Part shown: in pieces, positions 1 through 4,713 of the stretch
Layout: each line of letters starts with the position of its first letter
How positions within the stretch are numbered: position 1 is the first letter of the stretch
Notes under the pieces: model-generated
The model's database searches: none
The model's input: the letters and a program-made list of their open reading frames with translations, nothing else
What the model was told of the DNA's origin: nothing
Made by a program: the position numbers and the translations under genes
Assembly: GCA_050260095.1 (NCBI GenBank)
Contig: JBLNBQ010000062.1
Coordinates: 1-5,849, forward strand
DNA length: 5,849 bases
Origin: JBLNBQ01 sp050260095
GTDB lineage: Bacteria > Bacillota > UBA5301 > DYFA01
Direction: 5' to 3'

Positions 1-9
1 CGTCACTTC

Positions 10-38
10 ATTCTACTCTACGCCGAGTGATTAGTCAA
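10..38 (-). promoter_or_regulatory. Candidate sigma-A/sigma-70 promoter reading out of the window to the left
   Basis: On the minus strand TTGACT (33-38) is followed after exactly 17 bases by TAGAAT (10-15), each one base away from consensus. It lies 40 bases downstream of the cheC stop, so it would drive a gene beyond the left edge. A small hairpin (CCTTA/TAAGG, 40-52) lies between the cheC stop and this promoter but has no proper T-run. The element spacing is good, but no transcript or downstream gene is visible to confirm it. Confidence 0.5.
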
Positions 39-77
39 ACCTTATGGTAAGGATAGCCGAGCGGGCGCCAGGCCGGC

Positions 78-689
78 TCAGGCGAAGATGTCGGTGAGAC
101 CCAGCCGCTGGAGGGTCAGCACCAGACCTTCGGCGCTCGGAATGAAGATGAGGTTGCACGGCAGGGCGTTCTCTTCCTGCACGAAGGCGGTCTCCACGAC
201 GAAGGCGGAATCGCCCCAGCGGGAGAGTTCCGCAAGCAAGCCGGCGAACGCGCCGTCGACCTGACCCGAGAAGTACTCGGGCGGCGTCAGCTGGGAGTTG
301 AGCCCGGTCATCCCGTAGAACGCCGAGAGGAAGGCCCCGCCGATGATGTTGGCGACCTCGTTCATGACGGACACGGCCATGGGGTCGGTCACCGGGAAAG
401 CTTGACCAGTCAGGAGGTGAACCAGGCCTTCGGCGGTCGGCCGAGGGGTGCAGAGCGTGACCAACCCTTCGACGTCGCCCACCACCCGCAGGTGCACGGC
501 CACCACCTCGCTGTCCGGGCCGTCGTAAAGATTCAGATTGGCCAGCCGTTGCAGGGTCACCTTGGGGACGGTGATGTCGACCTTCCGCCCCAGCATCGCG
601 GCGAGCGCCCCCGAAGCGTGGCCGGAGCCGATGTTGCCGAGTTCACGTACTGCGTCGAGTGCAAGGTCGGTTAAGCGACGAAGATTCAC
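78..689 (-). CDS. cheC: CheC-family CheY-P phosphatase
   Basis: Predicted cytoplasmic phosphatase of 203 residues that removes phosphate from CheY-P in chemotaxis; in the family it often works with CheD. The CheC active-site pattern [DS]-x3-E-x2-N-x22-P occurs twice and both copies fit exactly: D12, E16, N19, P42 and S107, E111, N114, P137. This makes it a two-site CheC rather than a one-site CheX-like protein. The GTG start at 689 is chosen because GAGGAG (699-704) lies 9 bases upstream and because it gives the usual CheC length. An in-frame TTG at 854 would add 55 residues unlike CheC and would overlap metI, so I reject it. The gene follows metI by 103 bases on the same strand, with no clear terminator between, so it could be a read-through member of the met operon. 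No other chemotaxis gene is in view. A weak sigma-D-like motif lies upstream (733-759). Confidence 0.93.
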   Translation of the reverse strand: MNLRRLTDLALDAVRELGNIGSGHASGALAAMLGRKVDITVPKVTLQRLANLNLYDGPDSEVVAVHLRVVGDVEGLVTLCTPRPTAEGLVHLLTGQAFPVTDPMAVSVMNEVANIIGGAFLSAFYGMTGLNSQLTPPEYFSGQVDGAFAGLLAELSRWGDSAFVVETAFVQEENALPCNLIFIPSAEGLVLTLQRLGLTDIFA

Positions 690-698
690 CAGGCGCAA

Positions 699-704
699 CT
701 CCTC
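699..704 (-). promoter_or_regulatory. Ribosome binding site deciding the cheC start
   Basis: GAGGAG on the minus strand, 9 bases before the GTG at 689. It supports the short CheC start over upstream in-frame starts. Confidence 0.75.
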
Positions 705-792
705 ATGGACGGATAAGGCTTGCTTCTGGTTCGAACCGGGGTTTTCCTGCCCGGCTTTACTGGTAGCTACCGCGATTCCGAAAGCAGGGAGC

Positions 793-1446
793 CTAGTGAC
801 GGAAGCGCCGGGCCAGCCGGTCGCCGGTCCACTGCAGCAGGCCCACCAGGCCAAGCAGCAGGATCACCGTCAACACCATGACTTCCGTCTCGAAGCGCTG
901 GTACCCGTAACGGATGGCTAGGTCGCCCAGCCCCCCGCCACCGATGGCGCCCGCCATGGCAGAGTAACCGACCAGGCTGATGGCGGTGATGGTGGCGCCC
1001 AGCACCAGAGCCGGCCGCGCTTCTGGCAGCAGCACGCGCCGGATGACCATGAAAGGCGAGGCCCCCATCGCCAGCGCAGCCTCGACCACCCCGCGATCCA
1101 CCTCGGCCAACGCCGACTCGACCACCCTGGCGACGAAGGGCACGGCCGCCACGGAGAGCGGCACGATGGCCGCCGCCGTGCCGATGGAGGTTCCTGTGAC
1201 CAGCCGGGTGAAGGGGATGATGGCAACCATCAAGATGATGAAGGGCAGCGAGCGCCCGACGTTGACGAGCGCCGAGAGGCCCTGGTGCAGCCATCGGCGG
1301 GGCCACAGGTTGCCGGGGCCGGTGACCAGCACCAGGACCCCCAACGGGATGCCCGCGGCCAGGGCGATGACCGTGGAGACCGTGACCATGAGCACCGTCT
1401 CCCACAGCCCTTGCAGCAGCAACTGGGAAAGCGCTTCAACCTGCAC
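793..1446 (-). CDS. metI: Methionine ABC transporter permease MetI
   Basis: Integral membrane permease of the MetNIQ methionine importer, 217 residues, the same length as E. coli MetI. The hydrophobic pattern suggests about five membrane segments. The cytoplasmic EAA loop that docks on the ATPase is clear: EAALAMG around residues 122-128, followed by a basic stretch and VLLPEARP. The family blocks GRSLPFIIL (about 65-73) and GGGGLGDLAIRYGY (about 169-182) are present. The GTG start at 1446 has AGGAGG (1456-1461) 9 bases upstream. An in-frame TTG at 1455 directly abuts that Shine-Dalgarno sequence and is unlikely. The start overlaps the end of metN by 11 bases, which implies translational coupling and one transcript with metQ and metN under the SAM riboswitch. 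Confidence 0.95.
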   Translation of the reverse strand: MQVEALSQLLLQGLWETVLMVTVSTVIALAAGIPLGVLVLVTGPGNLWPRRWLHQGLSALVNVGRSLPFIILMVAIIPFTRLVTGTSIGTAAAIVPLSVAAVPFVARVVESALAEVDRGVVEAALAMGASPFMVIRRVLLPEARPALVLGATITAISLVGYSAMAGAIGGGGLGDLAIRYGYQRFETEVMVLTVILLLGLVGLLQWTGDRLARRFRH

Positions 1447-2461
1447 GCCGCCCAACCTCCTCGATCGCCACGCCGCTCTGCCTCAGGTACGCCAGCCCGG
1501 CTTCGATCGGCCCATCCCCGCCGGTCAAGGCCACGACCAGCTGTCCGAAAGGGACGCCGCCCACGTGGTCCAGGTGGCCGGCGACGATGTTCGCGTCGAC
1601 CCCGAACCGCCGCACCATCGCGGAGATGACCGGCTGCGCCGCACTCTGGCCGACGAACGAAAGCCGCACGAGCACCCCGTTCCCGCCGCCCGCCTCGCTC
1701 CAGAACTCGCCGGGCACTTCCGCCCCGAACAGACCGCGGACGAACCGCCCGGTCAGGGCGCTTTTTGGCTGGGCGAAGACCTCGACCACGGGACCCTCCT
1801 CGACGAGGCGCCCGCCCTCGATGACCGCCACCCGGTCGCAAACCTCCTTGATTACGGCCAGTTCATGCGTGATGAGGAGGATGGTCAGACCGAACTCCCC
1901 GTTGATCTGGCGGAGCAGGGCCAGGATCGACCTGGTCGTTTCGGGGTCGAGGGCCGAGGTCGCCTCGTCGGAGAGCAGCACCTTCGGCCGGTTGGCCAGG
2001 GCGCGGGCGATCGCGACGCGCTGTTTTTGCCCGCCCGAGAGCTCGCTGGGATAGGAAGAGGCCTTGTCGGCCAAACCGACCAGTTCAAGCAGCTCTCTCA
2101 CCCGGGCCGCCGCGCTGGCCCGCGGCACCCCCGCCAGTTCGAGCGGAAAGGCCACGTTGGCGGCGACGGTTCGCGAGGAGAGCAGGTTGAAATGCTGGAA
2201 GATCATGCCGATCGACTGGCGCTGCGCCCGCAACGGCCGCTCCCCGAGGCGGGTCAGCTCACGGCCGTCGACCCAGACTTCGCCGGAATCGGGCCGCTCC
2301 AGCAGGTTGACGCACCGGATCAGCGTCGATTTCCCGGCCCCGCTGGGCCCGATGATGCCGTATATCTCCCCCGGCCGGACCTTCAGGGACACCCCGTTCA
2401 GCGCAGCCACGGCCTGCTTCCCTTGGCGGAAGCTCTTCCGAACGTTCACCAGCTCGATCAC
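1436..2461 (-). CDS. metN: Methionine ABC transporter ATP-binding protein MetN
   Basis: Cytoplasmic ATPase subunit that powers methionine import, 341 residues. The nucleotide-binding domain has every expected motif: Walker A GPSGAGKST (38-46), Q-loop Q89, signature LSGGQ (141-145), Walker B VLLSDE (161-166), D-loop SALD (169-172) and switch histidine H199. After a linker, residues about 261-337 form the C-terminal NIL (ACT-like) domain. In MetN proteins this domain binds methionine and inhibits transport when the cell has enough (trans-inhibition). The GTG start has AGGAGG (2470-2475) 8 bases upstream. The gene follows metQ after an 82-base gap that contains a large hairpin, and it overlaps metI by 11 bases. 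The NIL domain and the operon mates separate it from other amino-acid ATPases such as GlnQ. Confidence 0.97.
   Translation of the reverse strand: MIELVNVRKSFRQGKQAVAALNGVSLKVRPGEIYGIIGPSGAGKSTLIRCVNLLERPDSGEVWVDGRELTRLGERPLRAQRQSIGMIFQHFNLLSSRTVAANVAFPLELAGVPRASAAARVRELLELVGLADKASSYPSELSGGQKQRVAIARALANRPKVLLSDEATSALDPETTRSILALLRQINGEFGLTILLITHELAVIKEVCDRVAVIEGGRLVEEGPVVEVFAQPKSALTGRFVRGLFGAEVPGEFWSEAGGGNGVLVRLSFVGQSAAQPVISAMVRRFGVDANIVAGHLDHVGGVPFGQLVVALTGGDGPIEAGLAYLRQSGVAIEEVGRRAG
1456..1461 (-). promoter_or_regulatory. Ribosome binding site deciding the metI start
   Basis: AGGAGG on the minus strand, inside the metN coding region. It is 9 bases before the GTG at 1446 and directly adjacent to the TTG at 1455, which favours the GTG start. 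Confidence 0.75.
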
Positions 2462-2495
2462 TCTGCCTGCCTCCTGACCGGTCTCAAGAACAAGC

Positions 2496-2532
2496 GGGAG
2501 GACGGCGGGGAACCTGCCCCGCCCGTCCTCCC
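2496..2532 (-). terminator. Intercistronic GC-rich hairpin between metQ and metN
   Basis: The arms 2496-2504/2524-2532 pair over 9 bases. After a single-base bulge (2523), 2505-2510/2517-2522 pair over 6 more around a 6-base loop. The hairpin begins 11 bases after the metQ stop. On the minus strand it is followed by a short T-rich but interrupted stretch (GCTTGTTCTTG). It may act as a partial terminator or as a 3' mRNA barrier that keeps the binding-protein mRNA more abundant than the metNI part. The structure is visible directly; the function is inferred. Confidence 0.6.
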
Positions 2533-2543
2533 TGCGTGGCTCC

Positions 2544-3365
2544 TCAGAACACCGGCACGACGGCCCCCTGATACTTCTGGCGGATGAAATCGCGCACTTC
2601 CTTGCTGGTCAGCGCCGCCGCCAGCGCCTTGAGACTCTTGTCGTCCTTGTCCTTCACCCGCACGGCCAACACGTTGACGTACGGCGACTCGGCATTCTCC
2701 ACGAACAGCCCGTTCTTCTCGGCGTCCAAGCCCGCCTGGATGGCGTAGTTGCCGTTGATGACGGCCGCGTCGACGTCCGGCAGCACTCGCGGCAGCTGAG
2801 CGGCCTCAAGCTCCTTGATCTGCAACTTCCTGGGGTTCTGCTCGATGTCGAGCGGGGTGGGCTTGATGCCGGCGCTCTTCTTCAGAGTGATCAGCTTGGC
2901 GCTCTGGAGCAGAAGTAGCGCCCGCCCGCCATTGGTCGGGTCGTTGGGGATACCGATCACCGCGCCGGCCTTGAGGTCTTTCAGCGACTTGACCTTCGTC
3001 GAATAGAGCGCCATCGGCTCGATGTGAACTTTGGCGATGTAGGTGAGTTTGAGGTTGCGGTCCTTGCTGAACGTCTCGAGGTACGGGATATGCTGGAAAA
3101 AGTTCGCGTCCAGCTCGCCGGCGTCAAGGGAAAGGTTGGGCTGGACGTAGTCCTGGAACTCCACGATCTCGAGCTTGATCCCTTGCTTCTCAAGCAGCCC
3201 CTTGGCCACCTGCAGGATCTCGGCGTGCGGAACCGGGGTGGCGCCGACCTTTAGGACTTTTCCGGCCGCCAGGCCGGACACGGGCGCGACGAGGACCACG
3301 GCGAGGGCCGTCAGCACGGCCAGAACCAGATAACGGGAGCCCACTCTTTGACCTAGATTCTTCAC
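2544..3365 (-). CDS. metQ: Methionine-binding protein MetQ (NlpA family)
   Basis: Extracytoplasmic substrate-binding protein of the MetNIQ importer, 273 residues. An N-terminal signal is clear: basic residues (K2, R7, R11), a hydrophobic core at about 12-30, then SGLAAGK with likely cleavage near residues 34-35. Conserved NlpA/MetQ blocks follow: PHAEIL (46-51), FFQH (89-92), HIEPMALYS (114-122), NDPTNGGRAL (141-150) and NGNYAIQAGL (204-213). The mature region starts with the usual KVLKVGATPVPH. Unlike most MetQ proteins it has no lipobox cysteine, and indeed no cysteine at all, so membrane anchoring by lipid is not predicted. The GTG start at 3365 has AAGGAG (3376-3381) 10 bases upstream. 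It is the first gene of the operon, directly behind the SAM riboswitch and its terminator. The substrate is methionine by family, operon and riboswitch. Confidence 0.95.
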   Translation of the reverse strand: MKNLGQRVGSRYLVLAVLTALAVVLVAPVSGLAAGKVLKVGATPVPHAEILQVAKGLLEKQGIKLEIVEFQDYVQPNLSLDAGELDANFFQHIPYLETFSKDRNLKLTYIAKVHIEPMALYSTKVKSLKDLKAGAVIGIPNDPTNGGRALLLLQSAKLITLKKSAGIKPTPLDIEQNPRKLQIKELEAAQLPRVLPDVDAAVINGNYAIQAGLDAEKNGLFVENAESPYVNVLAVRVKDKDDKSLKALAAALTSKEVRDFIRQKYQGAVVPVF

Positions 3366-3407
3366 TTCTTCTTTGCTCCTTCCGACGCGCGGGTCTCGGG
3401 CAGGGGC

Positions 3408-3439
3408 AAACCAAAAGCCCCTCCGGAGCGGAGAGGCTT
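3408..3439 (-). terminator. Rho-independent terminator of the SAM riboswitch
   Basis: A 10-bp stem (3430-3439 with 3415-3424, one G-T wobble) closes a 5-base loop and is followed on the minus strand by TTTGG and TTT in close succession. It lies 17 bases downstream of the aptamer and about 42 bases before the metQ start. The stretch after P1 (GGGAG, bulged C, GCTT at 3448-3457) can pair with AAGC and CTCTC of the terminator 5' arm, giving a plausible antiterminator. SAM binding is expected to favour the terminator. Confidence 0.88.
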
Positions 3440-3456
3440 AAAGATTCAAGCGCTCC

Positions 3457-3552
3457 CTCATCTCCCGGGTTACCCCGCAGGAATTGGCACCGCGCGGTTT
3501 CCCGCCGGTTGCCGGGCTTCATCGGGCCAGTCCCTCAGCCACTCTCGATGAG
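3457..3552 (-). promoter_or_regulatory. SAM-I (S-box) riboswitch aptamer
   Basis: Read on the minus strand, the S-box hallmarks appear in order. They are the P1 strand CTCATC (3547-3552), the GAGAGT bulge, GAGGGACTGGCCC forming the P2 kink-turn region, and ATGAAGCCCGGCAACC. Then come a P3 hairpin GCGG-GAAA-CCGC, the conserved GGTGCCAATTCC, a P4 hairpin CGGG-GTAA-CCCG and the closing P1 strand GATGAG (3457-3462). S-box RNAs bind S-adenosylmethionine and switch off methionine biosynthesis and uptake genes. Here the aptamer sits between a consensus promoter and a terminator ahead of metQ-metN-metI, so the importer should be made when SAM is low. Confidence 0.96.
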
Positions 3553-3600
3553 ATCCGTACTGGTATTCAGTTGTTGAACCCGTATCCTGGACTACGAGCC

Positions 3601-3614
3601 GCTTTCCGGAAAGC
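3601..3614. repeat. Perfect 14-base palindrome at the met transcription start
   Basis: GCTTTCCGGAAAGC is fully self-complementary and begins 1-2 bases downstream of the predicted start of transcription. In DNA it could be an operator. In RNA it could fold as a 5-bp stem with a CCGG loop at the 5' end. No regulator for it is visible in the window. Confidence 0.6.
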
Positions 3615-3622
3615 TTGAAACG

Positions 3623-3652
3623 ATTATACCCCCCGTAGCTGGGCACTGTCAA
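3623..3652 (-). promoter_or_regulatory. Consensus promoter of the met operon
   Basis: Perfect TTGACA (3647-3652) and perfect TATAAT (3623-3628) with an 18-base spacer. The predicted start of transcription is around 3615-3616, giving a leader of about 63 bases before the SAM aptamer. A perfect 14-base palindrome (3601-3614) begins almost at the start site. With both hexamers perfect, control probably rests mainly on the riboswitch, possibly with an operator at the palindrome. Confidence 0.88.
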
Positions 3653-3720
3653 CCACTCCAGGCAGTTTCGGGGTGAATTGTCATCCCGCGCCTTCTGCGC
3701 CTTGCTCAGAAGACCACCGA

Positions 3721-3759
3721 AACAAGAAAGGCCCGCACTCATCCTCAGAGTACGGGCCT
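3721..3759 (-). terminator. Rho-independent terminator of the tRNA operon
   Basis: A 12-bp stem (3748-3759 with 3729-3740, one wobble) closes a 7-base loop and is followed on the minus strand by TTCTTGTTT. It starts 9 bases after the tRNA-Leu CCA end and separates the tRNA operon from the met promoter. Confidence 0.92.
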
Positions 3760-3768
3760 GACAAGCTC

Positions 3769-3856
3769 TGGTGCGAGGGGCGGGGCTCGAACCCGCACGG
3801 GGGGTTGCCCCAGCCGATTTTAAGTCGGCTGCGTCTGCCAGTTCCGCCACCCTCGC
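3769..3856 (-). tRNA. tRNA-Leu (anticodon TAA)
   Basis: Class II tRNA of 88 bases including an encoded CCA. The acceptor arms GCGAGGG/CCCTCGC pair fully, with discriminator A. The anticodon stem CCGA/TCGG carries the loop CTTAAAA, so the anticodon is TAA, reading UUA and UUG. A long variable arm (GGGGCAACCCC type) and the T-arm sequence GGGTTCGAGCCC are present. It is the last gene of the operon, 13 bases after tRNA-Cys. Confidence 0.97.
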
Positions 3857-3869
3857 AGACAAAAGAAAA

Positions 3870-3944
3870 TGGAGGCGGCACCCAGAATCGAACTGGGGAA
3901 TAGCAGTTTTGCAGACTGCTGCCTTACCACTTGGCTATGCCGCC
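3870..3944 (-). tRNA. tRNA-Cys (anticodon GCA)
   Basis: 75 bases with encoded CCA. The acceptor arms GGCGGCA/TGCCGCC pair fully, with discriminator T (U), the known identity base for cysteine. The anticodon stem AGCAGT/ACTGCT holds the loop CTGCAAA, anticodon GCA. The T-arm reads CCCAGTTCGATTCTGGG. Confidence 0.97.
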
Positions 3945-3966
3945 TCACACCGTTATTCTATTCATC

Positions 3967-3996
3967 AAAGAATCCGCCGGGAGTGCCGGCGGATTC
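3967..3996 (-). terminator. Hairpin inside the tRNA operon (possible partial terminator)
   Basis: An 11-bp perfect inverted repeat (3970-3980 with 3986-3996) with a 5-base loop, followed on the minus strand only by TTTG. It sits in the 65-base gap between tRNA-Gly and tRNA-Cys, the only long gap in the operon. The T-run is too short for a confident terminator. It could be a leaky terminator or an RNA-processing element. Confidence 0.45.
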
Positions 3997-4009
3997 CCGG
4001 TTTACGAAT

Positions 4010-4084
4010 TGGAGCGGAAGACGGGATTTGAACCCGCGACCCTCGCCTTGGCAAGGCGATGCTCTACCGCTGAGCCACTTCCGC
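4010..4084 (-). tRNA. tRNA-Gly (anticodon GCC)
   Basis: 75 bases with encoded CCA. The acceptor arms GCGGAAG/CTTCCGC pair fully, with discriminator T. The anticodon stem TCGCC/GGCGA holds the loop TTGCCAA, anticodon GCC. The D-arm GCTCAGCGGTAGAGC and T-arm GCGGGTTCAAATCCCGT are standard. It is 6 bases after tRNA-Phe. Confidence 0.97.
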
Positions 4085-4090
4085 TCGCAA

Positions 4091-4166
4091 TGGTGCCAAG
4101 GGGCGGAATCGAACCGTCGACACGGGGATTTTCAGTCCCCTGCTCTACCAACTGAGCTACCTTGGC
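4091..4166 (-). tRNA. tRNA-Phe (anticodon GAA)
   Basis: 76 bases with encoded CCA. The acceptor arms GCCAAGG/CCTTGGC pair fully, with discriminator A. The anticodon stem GGGGA/TCCCC holds the loop CTGAAAA, anticodon GAA. It lies 4 bases after tRNA-Asp and shares with it an identical 13-base T-arm segment (GTCGACGGTTCGA). Confidence 0.97.
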
Positions 4167-4170
4167 AAGA

Positions 4171-4248
4171 TGGCGACCCCGAACGGGCTCGAACCGTCGA
4201 CCTCCTGCGTGACAGGCAGGCGCTCTAAACCGACTGAGCTACGGGGCC
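4171..4248 (-). tRNA. tRNA-Asp (anticodon GTC)
   Basis: 78 bases with encoded CCA. The acceptor arms GGCCCCG/CGGGGTC pair with one G-U wobble at position 2, and the discriminator is G as expected for Asp. The anticodon stem CCTGC/GCAGG holds the loop CTGTCAC, anticodon GTC. The D-loop (AGTCGGTTTA) is one base longer than the common form, which is tolerated in tRNA. It is the first gene of the operon, 26 bases from the -10 element. Confidence 0.96.
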
Positions 4249-4274
4249 GCATCGCCAGCGCCCTGGCACAAGCT

Positions 4275-4303
4275 ATAATACCATGCCCCCCTACCCGTGT
4301 CAA
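4275..4303 (-). promoter_or_regulatory. Promoter of the tRNA operon
   Basis: TTGACA (4298-4303) and TATTAT (4275-4280) with a 17-base spacer, about 20 bases from the predicted start to the tRNA-Asp gene. The spacer contains a run of six G, as does the met promoter spacer. It lies about 50 bases past the end of the PII gene, with no clear terminator between them. Confidence 0.85.
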
Positions 4304-4354
4304 CCCATATCGCTGCGCCATCCGAAGAAAAGTGCCTGCATGCGGGAGAGCGCC

Positions 4355-4692
4355 TCAGAGAGCGCTTTCCCCCTCTTCCCCGGTGCGAATCCGCACGGCG
4401 TTCTCGACGGGCAAGACAAAGATATTTCCGTCACCGACCTCTCCGGTCGGGACGCCGCACAGACCCGTTGGATCACCCGGTCCACGGCTTCGTCCTCGAC
4501 GACCACCTCGACCTTGACTTTCGCCCGCAGCCGGACCGAGAACTCCGTGCCCCGGTAGAGCCCGGTCTGGCCCTTCTGGTTGCCGCACCCGTCCACCGGG
4601 GTGACGGTCATCCCGCCCACGCCGGCTGCCTCCAGGGCGTCGATCACCTGCTGGACCACGCTGGGACGGACGATCATCTCCAGTTTCTTCAC
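4355..4692 (-). pseudogene. PII nitrogen regulatory protein, broken by a single-base frameshift
   Basis: PII (GlnB/GlnK family) trimeric sensor of 2-oxoglutarate and ATP/ADP; those encoded next to amt usually gate the ammonium channel. The GTG start at 4692 has AGGAGG (4705-4710) 12 bases upstream. MKKLEMIVRP, GGMTVTPVDG, the T-loop GCGNQKGQTGLYRGTEF and KVKVEVVV run in one frame to RVCAA (residue about 75). The conserved TGEVGDGNIFVLP and RIRTGEEG then continue in another frame to the stop at 4355. Adding one base near 4448 restores a 112-residue protein that aligns without gaps to E. coli GlnB. As written, the original frame runs on to 4300 with an unrelated tail. The uridylylation tyrosine 51 is phenylalanine here. 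It follows the amt stop by 21 bases, the usual amt-glnK pair. I cannot tell a mutation from a sequence error, nor GlnB from GlnK. Confidence 0.88.
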
Positions 4693-4713
4693 AACACCAC
4701 TCCCCCTCCTGGC

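Noticed and set aside
690..792. A riboswitch (for example c-di-GMP-I) or tRNA-like remnant in the metI-cheC gap
   Set aside because: The gap holds two 10-base palindromes (728-737 and 762-771), a CCGGG/CCCGG hairpin (736-754) and a T-loop-like GGTTCGAACC. The conserved GEMM core and tRNA acceptor or anticodon arms are absent. The hairpin also lacks a T-run, so it is not a terminator.
690..854. Upstream extension of cheC to a TTG at 854
   Set aside because: It would overlap metI by 62 bases and add 55 residues unlike any CheC N-terminus. The GTG at 689 has a well-placed ribosome binding site.
980..2587. A 535-codon open frame on the plus strand across metI and metN
   Set aside because: It is antisense to two clearly recognised genes, has low-complexity Pro/Arg/Ala-rich content and no family-like motif. 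Long antisense frames are expected at this GC content.
4346..4369. Hairpin over the PII stop codon as a terminator for amt-PII
   Set aside because: An 8-bp imperfect stem (with a direct repeat of GAGAGCGC) is present, but it overlaps the coding end. The only T-rich stretch begins about 13 bases further on, so it does not fit an intrinsic terminator.
4300..4456. The continuous frame of the PII gene to 4300 as a natural variant C-terminus
   Set aside because: The tail after RVCAA has no family similarity and runs into the tRNA promoter, while the true conserved PII C-terminus lies in the neighbouring frame over the same bases.
3771..4517. Short plus-strand open frames across the tRNA cluster
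   Set aside because: They are reverse complements of tRNA genes and have no coding features.
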